Position numbers and translations under genes: made by a program
Source: Gemmataceae bacterium
GTDB taxonomy: Bacteria > Planctomycetota > Planctomycetia > Gemmatales > Gemmataceae
Reading direction: 5' to 3'
Assembly: GCA_020847555.1 (NCBI GenBank)
Contig: JADLBT010000331.1
Location: 1 to 20,392, forward strand
DNA length: 20,392 nucleotides
Notes under the pieces: generated by a model
Database searches by the model: none
Told to the model about the DNA's origin: nothing
What the model saw: only the letters and a program-made list of their open reading frames with translations
Shown: one piece after another, positions 14,450-20,392 of the stretch
Layout: each line of letters begins with the position of its first letter
Position numbering within the stretch: position 1 is the stretch's first letter

Positions 14450-16303
14450 CTAAACGAGCGGCAGCTCGCCCGGGCGCGGCGGCCAGCGCTTGAACGGGGC
14501 CGGCGCTCCGCGCAACCGGCCGACCAGCTGGCTGAACGAGTCCACCGACACGTACAACCCCAGGAACCGCTCCAGCACCGACGCGAACAGAAACACCCCC
14601 GTCCCCAGGTACTTCTCCTCGTCGAAGTCCAGCGTCACCTCGATGCCGCGCGTGAACCCGCCGCCCGGCTCGCCGGTCGGGCCGAGGACGCGCCGGGTGC
14701 GCAGCGCCGCAATCCCGTCGATCAGCTGCCGGGTCTGGGCGGCCCGCTGCTGCTGCCCCGCTTCCGGGTCGGAGAAGTCGTACAGGCCGAGGATCTCGCG
14801 CAGCGCCGCCAGCCCCTCCGCCGGGTCGGTCAGCGACAGGTGGTTGAGCGACAGGTGCGACACCAGCCGCCAGGCGGCTCCGCGGTGCAGCGGCGGCCGC
14901 AGCGGGGCGGTCGGCGGGCGCAGGCACCGGGTCTGCGCCAGCGGGGCGGCGGCTTCGAGGGTGAACGTCGGCCCGCCGCCGGCCCGCAGCTGGGCCGGCA
15001 GGTCGCGGTTGGTGCAGATCGCCCGCACCAGCAGCGTCGGGTCCACCGGCAGGCGCGGGGCGTACCCGAGATCGACCAGATGCAGCGACACGTCCGTCCC
15101 GCGGTCGCCCGCCTCCGGCGACGCCCGCCGCTCCGGGAACCAGAAAACGGTTTGGTCGTCCTGCAGGCGGAGATGGCGGACCGAGTAGAACGGCGGGTAC
15201 TCGGTCGTGCGGCCCGTCGCCGGGTCGGTGCTGGTGACGGTCTCGACGGCGTAGACCTCGTACCCGAGCGGGTACGCCGCGTCCGCGACGAGCGGGTACT
15301 CGTGGCGCCCGGCGACCAGCGGGACCGGCTCGCACGCCTGCTCGAACAGGTTGACGACCGGGGCGCAGCCGAGCCGGAACGTGTCCGCCTCGACTGCCTG
15401 CTCGACCGCCTTCGACGACGCGCCGAGGAACACGACAACCTCGGCCCGGGTTCCGAACCCGGCCCGGCGCGCCTGCTGCCACCCGCCCAGGTCCACGAAC
15501 AAGAACTTCGACGGGTACGCGAAGAACTCGGTCAGAGCCCGGTACGCCGCCGGGGCGCGGCGGGCGTAGGGAAGGAGGCTGTCGTCCTTCTCGAACCCGA
15601 CCTGGAACAGGCAACGCTGCGGCCCGCGGGCGAACGGCGTGACGCGGGGAGCAGCGTCCAGCGGGCGGAATACGACCTGGACCGCGTGGTTGAACAGCAG
15701 CTCGTACAGCCGCGGCACCACGTCGGGCGCGCCGTGCAGGTAGAAGCGCAGCCGGTCCAGCTCCAGCTGGCCGAACGTCATGCCGGCCAGGCACTCGAAC
15801 TGCATCCGCAGGGCGGCGACGGCCCCGGCGGGTGGGTGCCAGCCGGGCGGAAACGGCGGACCCTGCATCTTGGCGGACGAGAGGTGGACCGGCCAGAGTG
15901 TCGTCGGGTAGCCGGTGCGGAACTTGCACGGCATGCCGTTGACCGACTGCGTGTAGAGACGGCTGCCCCGGTCGATGAGGAACCCGCGCGGCAACTGGCC
16001 GCGGGCCGCGTCCAGCTCGAACTGGACGATGGCCGACGACGGGATCGGCGCCAGGTAGTGGGGGTAAAGGGCTCCGAGCAGGGCCTCGGTCAGTTCCGGG
16101 AAGTCGTCGTCGAGCTTGTGGCGGAGGCGGCCCGCGAGCAGGGCGAACGATTCGAGGACGCGCTCGACCTGCGGGTCCGCGCTGCGGTTGGCTTCCAGCA
16201 GGAGGCGCGAGGCGGCGGTCGGGTACTGGCGGCTGAATTCCTGCGCGAGCTGGCGGATGAACAGCAGCTCGCGCTCGTAGTACGGGAACAGCGGCTCGGC
16301 CAT
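14450..16303 (-). CDS. tssF: Type VI secretion baseplate subunit TssF
   Basis: The 617-residue product has the diagnostic TssF (VasA/ImpG) start: YYERELLFIRQLAQEFSRQY, then ADPQVERVLESFALLAGRL, DDFPELTEALLGALYPHYL and PIPSSAIVQFEL. The C-terminal part, with ITRGIEVTLDF-like strands (seen here as FTRGIEVTLDFDEEKY) and VLERFLGLYVSVDSF, is also typical. Length is normal and no frame breaks are seen. TssF forms the baseplate wedge with TssG, onto which the TssB/TssC sheath and Hcp tube assemble. The usual partner tssG, and tssE, are not adjacent: the upstream gap to tagJ is 81 bp, and the next gene downstream is clpV, 155 bp away. The start has only a weak GAGG ribosome site. Transcription is probably from the tssB promoter with read-through. 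Confidence 0.94.
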   Translation of the reverse strand: MAEPLFPYYERELLFIRQLAQEFSRQYPTAASRLLLEANRSADPQVERVLESFALLAGRLRHKLDDDFPELTEALLGALYPHYLAPIPSSAIVQFELDAARGQLPRGFLIDRGSRLYTQSVNGMPCKFRTGYPTTLWPVHLSSAKMQGPPFPPGWHPPAGAVAALRMQFECLAGMTFGQLELDRLRFYLHGAPDVVPRLYELLFNHAVQVVFRPLDAAPRVTPFARGPQRCLFQVGFEKDDSLLPYARRAPAAYRALTEFFAYPSKFLFVDLGGWQQARRAGFGTRAEVVVFLGASSKAVEQAVEADTFRLGCAPVVNLFEQACEPVPLVAGRHEYPLVADAAYPLGYEVYAVETVTSTDPATGRTTEYPPFYSVRHLRLQDDQTVFWFPERRASPEAGDRGTDVSLHLVDLGYAPRLPVDPTLLVRAICTNRDLPAQLRAGGGPTFTLEAAAPLAQTRCLRPPTAPLRPPLHRGAAWRLVSHLSLNHLSLTDPAEGLAALREILGLYDFSDPEAGQQQRAAQTRQLIDGIAALRTRRVLGPTGEPGGGFTRGIEVTLDFDEEKYLGTGVFLFASVLERFLGLYVSVDSFSQLVGRLRGAPAPFKRWPPRPGELPLV

Positions 16304-16384
16304 GAAAGGGGGGCCTCAACCGGAGGGCGGCGCGAGCCGGCCGGGGAACCGTCACCGTCGGGCTCGTGCCGCGCCGCTCGCCGT

Positions 16385-17191
16385 TCATCCAGCCGCCGGG
16401 GTCGCGGGTTCGAGGACAAGTTCCCGCCACTCCAGAAGGGGGATCACGTCGTCGCCCACCAGGAACTCGCGCGACCCGACACCGCGGACCGGGCCGTCCG
16501 CCTCCTGGCGGTAATCGACCGCCCGGCCGAGCTTGAGCTGGTCGTCCGTCTGCTCGTGGGATCCGGGATAGAGGGCGGGCAGGAACACCTCGCCGGCGGC
16601 ACCGTCGCTCATGTCCAGCCGGGCGGGCAGCCAGATCAGGTCGCGCGGAAAGCGCGGCGCCTTCGCCGTCACGCTCTCGACCTGGTCCAGCGGCACCCAG
16701 AAGTAGCGGCCCTGGGCGAACACCTCGAGGATGTGGCTGAACAGGTCGTCGCAATCGCGCAGGCTCGCGAAGTCCTTGCCGTTCAGCTTGCCTCTGAGCG
16801 AGGGCACCTGGGCGTCGGCCCGCGCGAGCAGTTCGGCGGCCTCCTTCGGCCGCCCCTCGCGCGTCCGGTTGATCGCCTCCAGGCGCAGGTGAACGTGGGC
16901 GCTCGGCTCGCCGAAAAACTCCGGCTTGAGGGTCTCGGTGAACAGCCGCCGGCGCAGCTGCTCCGAATCGAGGAGCTTGCGGTAGGCGAGCGTCGCGGTT
17001 TCCAGCTCGACCTTGTCGAACTTCATCGCGTCGATCTGGCGGCGGGCGCGGTCGAGGTCGCCGCTGAACGCCACCAGCTCGAACAGGAAGAGGCGTTTCG
17101 CCTGGTCGCCGGGGCTCGCCTTGACCTCCTTGAGCTGGGCGTCAATGGCCTCCTGGAGCCGTCCGGCCTTGAACAGGTCGCTGGCACTCAT
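16385..17191 (-). CDS. tagJ: Type VI secretion accessory protein TagJ (ImpE/HsiE)
   Basis: The 268-residue protein matches TagJ/ImpE. It has a TPR-like helical N-terminal half (DLFKAGRLQEAIDAQLKEVK, then LFLFELVAFSGDLDRARRQID) and a beta-rich C-terminal half beginning near GRYFWVPLDQVESV and including FPRDLIWLPARL, LPALYPGSH and REFLVGDDVIPLLEWREL. TagJ proteins are known to bind the sheath protein TssB and are found in only some T6SS classes, where they are thought to assist sheath handling with ClpV. The ATG at 17191 was chosen because GGGAGGG lies directly upstream and it gives the family-type MSASDLFKAG start; the frame is open back to 17230. It follows tssB after a 145-bp gap containing palindromes and precedes tssF by 81 bp. 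Confidence 0.92.
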   Translation of the reverse strand: MSASDLFKAGRLQEAIDAQLKEVKASPGDQAKRLFLFELVAFSGDLDRARRQIDAMKFDKVELETATLAYRKLLDSEQLRRRLFTETLKPEFFGEPSAHVHLRLEAINRTREGRPKEAAELLARADAQVPSLRGKLNGKDFASLRDCDDLFSHILEVFAQGRYFWVPLDQVESVTAKAPRFPRDLIWLPARLDMSDGAAGEVFLPALYPGSHEQTDDQLKLGRAVDYRQEADGPVRGVGSREFLVGDDVIPLLEWRELVLEPATPAAG

Positions 17192-17234
17192 GGCAGCCCT
17201 CCCGGCAGTGCAAGGACAGGGAACGTCCAAAGCT

Positions 17235-17252
17235 CACGGGTGACGTCCCGTG
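17235..17252. repeat. Short perfect inverted repeat in the tssB-tagJ gap
   Basis: CACGGG (17235-17240), TGACGT, CCCGTG (17247-17252). It is one of three repeat-like elements packed into the 145 bp between tssB and tagJ. Alone it could arise by chance. Confidence 0.35.
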
Positions 17253-17286
17253 GGCCTGGAACGACGTGCCCGCCGGCATCTGTTCT

Positions 17287-17317
17287 TCTCCCCTCTCCCA
17301 CAAGGGGAGAGGGGAGA
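17287..17317. repeat. CTCCCC...GGGGAG hairpin repeat in the tssB-tagJ gap
   Basis: The arms TCTCCCCTCTCCC (17287-17299) and GGGAGAGGGGAGA (17305-17317) are perfectly complementary around a 5-nt loop. Palindromes of this CTCCCCTCTCCC type are a familiar dispersed repeat in many bacterial genomes. It lies 20 bp after the tssB stop in the direction of transcription. It could stabilise the tssB message or reduce read-through into tagJ. Confidence 0.7.
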
Positions 17318-17321
17318 CCTA

Positions 17322-17338
17322 TTCTTGCCGCTCGCCTT
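17322..17338. repeat. Repeat copy overlapping the tssB stop codon
   Basis: TTCTTGCCGCTCGCCTT matches 11495-11511 at 16 of 17 bases and shares its first 11 bases with the palindrome arm at 11535-11545. It overlaps two bases of the tssB stop codon (17337-17339). Confidence 0.5.
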
Positions 17339-17864
17339 ACTTCGGCTCCTCGGGCTTGGGAGCGTCGGCGCCGAGACCGAGTTCCTTCGCGAGGGCCTGG
17401 GCCTTGTCGCTGTTGGCGAGTACCTCGGCCAGCAGCTCTTCGAGTTTGTCGTTCCCTTCCATCTTGCTGAGCAGCTGGGTCAGCTTCTGGCGCATCTCCA
17501 GCAGGTCGCGCAGCGGGCCGACCTGCTGGGCGACCTGGGCCGGCTCGAAGTCGTCGATGTGCTTGAAGTTCAGCTCGACGGCGAGCTTGCTGCCGTCGCC
17601 GGTCAGGCGGTTATCGACCTTCATGGCGACACGCGGGGTGGCGCGGGCCAGAACATCGTTGAAGTTATCCCGGTCGATGTTGACCAGTTTTCGCTCCTTC
17701 AGCGGGCGGAGCGGCTCCTTCGGCTTGCCGGACAGGTCGGCCAGGACGCCGACGACGAACGGCAGCTCGACCTTTTGCATGGCGCCGCCGGTTTCGACGT
17801 CGTAGGTGATCTGGACGCGCGGGCGGCGGACCCGGTCGAGTTTGTGTTGAGTGCTCTCTGCCAT
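17337..17864 (-). CDS. tssB: Type VI secretion sheath small subunit TssB (VipA)
   Basis: The 175-residue protein is a full-length TssB/VipA. It has a short N-terminal basic region (HKLDRVRRPRVQITYDVETGG), then KVELPFVVGVLADLSG, FNDVLARATPRVAMKVDN, the conserved DFEPAQVAQQV and LLEMRQKLTQLLSKMEGN, and a charged C-terminal helix. TssB and TssC form the contractile sheath around the Hcp tube. The ATG at 17864 has GGGAG upstream. It is the first gene of the T6SS set, behind a promoter at 17948-17976. tssC, which normally follows tssB directly, is missing; the next gene is tagJ, 145 bp downstream. The final residues are ordinary for the family, so the gene itself does not look truncated even though a repeat copy touches its stop codon. 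Confidence 0.95.
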   Translation of the reverse strand: MAESTQHKLDRVRRPRVQITYDVETGGAMQKVELPFVVGVLADLSGKPKEPLRPLKERKLVNIDRDNFNDVLARATPRVAMKVDNRLTGDGSKLAVELNFKHIDDFEPAQVAQQVGPLRDLLEMRQKLTQLLSKMEGNDKLEELLAEVLANSDKAQALAKELGLGADAPKPEEPK

Positions 17865-17947
17865 GAGACTCCCTCGCGGTTGGGTAGTTCGGGTTCGAGA
17901 TGGCCCTCGATGCGCGGCCCCGGGCGGGGCAAAACGCGCAATAGTAT

Positions 17948-17976
17948 ATTATCCAACCGACGTCAGCCTGAGGCAA
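17948..17976 (-). promoter_or_regulatory. Sigma70-like promoter for tssB
   Basis: On the - strand, TTGCCT (17976-17971; 4 of 6 to TTGACA) is followed after exactly 17 bp by GATAAT (17953-17948; 5 of 6 to TATAAT). This lies in the only AT-rich patch of the divergent gap (around 17940-17953). The start point would give a leader of roughly 75 nt before the tssB ATG. No operator palindrome or sigma54 site is obvious. Confidence 0.55.
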
Positions 17977-18094
17977 GCAGACGTGACAGGTTGACCGGAA
18001 ACTCCTACCTGCCCGTCTGGGCGATCGCCACCGCCGCTCTCCAGAGCCACTTCCCCTTTGGCGTGGGGACCGTTAGAGTAGCGCGGAGGCCCGC

Positions 18095-18802
18095 ATGCCG
18101 CGGGAGGTCCACCGTCCGGGGGATCCGATGACCGACGACGATTTCGACGGCGACACCGAGCCGGCCCCGATGGACACAGAGGGGCGCCTGATTGCCGTCG
18201 GCTTCTGCCTGCTGGTGTTCGGGCTGTTCGTCGCCGAGATCGTCGTGGACTATCACCCCGTCAAGCTCACCGCGCTGTTCATCGTCCTGTTCTGGATGCC
18301 GATGCTGGCCGTCCACGAGGCCGGGCACGCGGTGGTTGCGGCCCTGCTGGGCTGGCACATCCGCCGGGTGGTGATCGGCATGGGGCGGCGCGTGACGACG
18401 TTCCGTGTCGGCCGCACGCCGGTGCAGCTGCACCTGTTCCCGGTCGAGGGCTTCGTCGAAGCGGCGCCGGCCGACCGGCAGGCGTCGCGGCTGAAAAGTG
18501 CCCTGGTCTACTTCGCCGGCGCCGGGGCGGAACTGCTGCTGCTGGCTGGCCTCGTCGCGGCGGTCGGCGTCGATACGCTCCTGACGCGGACCGATTGCAT
18601 CGGCCTGCTGGCCGCTCAGAGCCTGGCCGTGACAATCCTGATCGGCGTGTTCTGCGCGCTCGTCCCGCACTACAGCTTCACGCCGGGGGAGGAACGCAGC
18701 AAGGCCAGCGACGGAATGGGCATCCTCCTGAGCCTGTTTGGTTCGAGAGAAGAAATCGCCGGCCCGCAGGACCGGGCCGACGACACTCCAGGGAAGCGCT
18801 GA
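18095..18802 (+). CDS. Membrane M50-type (site-2 protease-like) metalloprotease
   Basis: The 235-residue membrane protein carries the zinc motif HEAGH (H74, E75, H78) inside a hydrophobic segment, as in M50 intramembrane proteases. A later small-residue segment, YFAGAGAELLLLAG, matches the usual AGPxxN position. VPHYSFTPGEERSKASDGMGI provides the Asp (D206) expected as third zinc ligand. About four hydrophobic segments are visible (roughly 31-52, 58-85, 155-177, 186-202). No PDZ domain is present, so it is a minimal form; substrate and role are unknown. The ATG at 18095 has GGAGG five bases upstream; the second ATG at 18128 (MTDDDFDG) also has a purine-rich site and is possible. It is divergent from tssB and 55 bp upstream of the aminotransferase gene, probably co-transcribed with it. 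Confidence 0.8.
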   Translation: MPREVHRPGDPMTDDDFDGDTEPAPMDTEGRLIAVGFCLLVFGLFVAEIVVDYHPVKLTALFIVLFWMPMLAVHEAGHAVVAALLGWHIRRVVIGMGRRVTTFRVGRTPVQLHLFPVEGFVEAAPADRQASRLKSALVYFAGAGAELLLLAGLVAAVGVDTLLTRTDCIGLLAAQSLAVTILIGVFCALVPHYSFTPGEERSKASDGMGILLSLFGSREEIAGPQDRADDTPGKR

Positions 18803-18857
18803 CCAGGCGAGCGGGGTCCGACTCCCCCGCTCACCCCAACCGACAAGGACACCCGCC

Positions 18858-20237
18858 ATGCCGCAGACCGCCGAGGCGCGCCGGTCGCTGACCGACCGCT
18901 ACCAGGCCCAGTTCCCGACCTCGCGCAAGCTGTTCGACCAGGCGCGCGACCTGTTCCCCGACGGCGTCACGCACGACCTGCGCTACCTGGAGCCGTTCCC
19001 GGTCTACATCGACCGGGCGGAGGGAGCGTACAAGTGGGACGTGGACGGGCACCAACTCCTCGACTACTGGTCCGGCCACGGCGCGCTGCTGCTGGGCCAC
19101 AGCCACCCGGCGGTCGTCGAGGCGGTGCAGCGACAGATGGCGCGCGCCACCCACCCCGGCGGCTGCCACGAGCTGGAGATCGACTGGGGCCGGTCGGTCA
19201 AGCGGCTCGTGCCGTCGGCGGAGAGGCTTCGGTTCGTCTCGTCCGGCACCGAGGCGACGCTGATGGCGCTGCGCCTGACGCGGATCTTCACCGGCCGGCC
19301 GCGCGTCCTCAAGTTCGCGGGGCACTTCCACGGCTGGCACGACTTCCTGATCCCGGCCGCGGATCCGCCCTACGACGGCACCCCGATCCCTGGCCTGCCC
19401 GCCGACGTGGCTGCGGACACTGTCGTCGTCCCGCCGAACGACCCCGACGCGGTCGAGCGCGCCCTCGCGGCGGATCCGCAGCTCGGGTGCGTCATCCTGG
19501 AGCCGACGGGCGGGCACTTCGGCGCGGTGCCGATCCGGGGCGAGTTCCTCCGCGCGCTACGCGAGATCACGCAGCGCCACGGCCGGCTGCTGATCTTCGA
19601 CGAGGTGATCAGCGGGTTCCGCGTCCATCCGGGCGGGGCGCAGGGGTATTACGGGGTGACGCCGGACCTGACGACGCTGGCGAAGGTGCTGGCGGGCGGC
19701 CTCCCGGGCGGGTGCGTGGCGGGGCGGGCGGACGTGCTGGCGGCGATCGAGTTCCGCCCGGGCAAGCCGAAGATGAAGCACCCCGGAACGTTCAACGCCA
19801 ACCCGCTGTCGGCTGCGGCGGGGGTGGCCGCGCTACGTCTTGTCGCCACCGGCGAGCCGTGCCGCCGCGCCACCGAAATCGCCGGACTGCTGCGGCGCCG
19901 CCTCAACGCTCTCTTCGCCGAGCGCGGGCTCCCCTGGGTCGCTTACGGCGAGTTCAGCGGGTTCAAGCTGATCCCGGGATACGATGGCCCGCGGCCGACC
20001 GGAGACGATTTCGTGCCGTATGGCGGCGACGTGAACCGGCTGGACGGACCGAAGGACCGGCGCCTGGTGCAGGCGTTCCGCTGCGCCATGCTGCTCAACG
20101 GCGTCGATCTGGCCGGGCTGGGCGGAATGACGACCGCGGCCCACACCGAGGAGGACGTGGAACGGACCGTCGAGGCGGTGGCGCGGGCCGTGGAAATGCT
20201 GAGCGCCGAGCGGTTGGCGCAGGCGCCGCCCCGCTAA
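18858..20237 (+). CDS. Class III PLP aminotransferase, glutamate-1-semialdehyde aminomutase-like
   Basis: The 459-residue protein has the class III aminotransferase fold: SHPAVVEAVQRQ near the N-terminus, the PLP phosphate loop SSGTEATLMALRL, LIFDEVISGFR with the ring-contacting Asp at 248, and the Schiff-base Lys at 276 in TLAKVLAGGLPGG. GTFNANPLSAAAG follows, the pattern of glutamate-1-semialdehyde 2,1-aminomutase (HemL) and related enzymes. It may be HemL for tetrapyrrole synthesis, but many close paralogues act on other amino compounds and no hem genes are nearby, so I leave the substrate open. The ATG at 18858 is preceded by AAGGA at good spacing and gives a HemL-like leader; the longer frame from 18738 overlaps the upstream gene. 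It lies 55 bp behind the M50 gene and its stop is 28 bp from the probable end of an insertion sequence. Confidence 0.88.
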   Translation: MPQTAEARRSLTDRYQAQFPTSRKLFDQARDLFPDGVTHDLRYLEPFPVYIDRAEGAYKWDVDGHQLLDYWSGHGALLLGHSHPAVVEAVQRQMARATHPGGCHELEIDWGRSVKRLVPSAERLRFVSSGTEATLMALRLTRIFTGRPRVLKFAGHFHGWHDFLIPAADPPYDGTPIPGLPADVAADTVVVPPNDPDAVERALAADPQLGCVILEPTGGHFGAVPIRGEFLRALREITQRHGRLLIFDEVISGFRVHPGGAQGYYGVTPDLTTLAKVLAGGLPGGCVAGRADVLAAIEFRPGKPKMKHPGTFNANPLSAAAGVAALRLVATGEPCRRATEIAGLLRRRLNALFAERGLPWVAYGEFSGFKLIPGYDGPRPTGDDFVPYGGDVNRLDGPKDRRLVQAFRCAMLLNGVDLAGLGGMTTAAHTEEDVERTVEAVARAVEMLSAERLAQAPPR

Positions 20238-20265
20238 CACGCGGCCCTGCGCCCGGCGCTTACGC

Positions 20266-20284
20266 CTTAATGTTCTACACAACT
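20266..20284. mobile_element. Candidate terminal inverted repeat of an IS50/Tn5-like element
   Basis: The 19 bases CTTAATGTTCTACACAACT agree at 14 of 19 positions, by eye and without gaps, with the Tn5 outside end as I recall it. They overlap the transposase stop codon, as the inside end does in IS50. If this is the boundary, a target duplication (9 bp in Tn5) would be 20257-20265. The other end lies outside the window. Confidence 0.45.
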
Positions 20285-20392
20285 CGCCCTTGACAGCTCG
20301 TATTCGAGCATGGTGTGGAAGCGCTCCCATCCTCGCCAGAGGGTAATCCATCCGGGCGGGCCATCCCCCTTGCGGTTAAGGTGGCCCCCCAG
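20267..20392 (-). CDS. IS4-family transposase, C-terminal fragment (runs off the window)
   Basis: The last 126 bases, read on the - strand, encode 41 residues and a stop. The sequence begins LGGHLNRKGDGPPGWITLWR and continues GWERFHTMLEYE. The pattern GGxLxRKxDGxPGWxTLWRGW is the characteristic C-terminus of Tn5/IS50-type DDE transposases of the IS4 family. Only the tail after the catalytic core is present because the window ends, so whether the full gene is intact cannot be seen. The - strand orientation places the transposase end next to the aminotransferase gene end. Its GC content is lower than that of the neighbouring genes, which fits recent arrival. Confidence 0.78.
   Translation of the reverse strand: MGGHLNRKGDGPPGWITLWRGWERFHTMLEYELSRASCVEH

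Noticed and set aside
14306..17470. A 1054-codon open frame on the + strand antisense to tssF and tagJ
   Set aside because: It is Arg/Gln/Leu-rich with no domain signals and lies opposite four well-recognised T6SS genes. Long antisense frames are expected in very GC-rich DNA.
18858..20237. Firm naming of the aminotransferase as hemL
   Set aside because: The class III motifs fit HemL, but paralogues with other substrates look alike and there is no tetrapyrrole gene nearby.
1..20392. CRISPR arrays, tRNA or rRNA genes, T6SS effector or immunity genes
   Set aside because: No regularly spaced direct repeats, cloverleaf-like sequences or rRNA segments were seen by eye, and no PAAR, VgrG or toxin-like gene is present among the recognised genes.

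Overview
The window is very GC-rich and reads as a chromosome segment from a planctomycete, most likely a Gemmataceae-like lineage. The main evidence is two PSCyt1/DUF1549/DUF1553 cytochrome-type proteins, a DUF1501 protein with a Tat-like leader, a DUF4058 protein, a short ceramidase-type hydrolase, and many dispersed GC-rich palindromes in the gaps. The lineage is inferred from these families; no rRNA or other phylogenetic marker is present.

Left part (1-8466). A secreted ceramidase-like hydrolase (+) converges on a small Cys/Pro/Ala-rich lipoprotein (-), with a perfect 17-bp-stem hairpin between them. After a 439-bp gap comes a tight + strand operon: a PSD1-type cytochrome protein (2451-4868), a DUF4058 protein (4889-5689) and a DUF1501 protein (5705-7201), with gaps of 20 and 15 bp. 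PSD1 and DUF1501 genes are habitual partners in planctomycetes; the DUF4058 gene between them is the unusual part. This operon converges, across a 20-bp inverted repeat, on a secreted protein of unknown function with an internally duplicated domain (7300-8466, -).

Middle (8653-11612). A second, longer PSD1-type protein lies on the - strand with no DUF1501 partner in the window. The only convincing U-tract terminator in the window follows it. Upstream of it lies a dense patch of palindromes, including a near-perfect 58-bp one.

Right-middle (11613-17976). All genes here are - strand parts of a type VI secretion system, in transcription order tssB (sheath), tagJ (sheath accessory), tssF (baseplate), clpV/tssH (sheath-recycling ATPase). 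A good sigma70-like promoter precedes tssB. The expected neighbours tssC, tssE, tssG, hcp, vgrG and the membrane complex are absent here. The 145-bp tssB-tagJ gap, where tssC would be expected, holds repeat-like palindromes. The sheath turnover partners TssB, TagJ and ClpV are kept together while the rest must lie elsewhere.

Right end (18095-20392). A divergent + strand pair encodes a membrane M50-type (site-2 protease-like) protein and a class III PLP aminotransferase of the glutamate-1-semialdehyde aminomutase type. The window ends in the C-terminus of an IS4-family (IS50/Tn5-type) transposase on the - strand. Its stop codon overlaps a sequence resembling a Tn5 outside end, so an insertion sequence boundary probably lies at about 20266.
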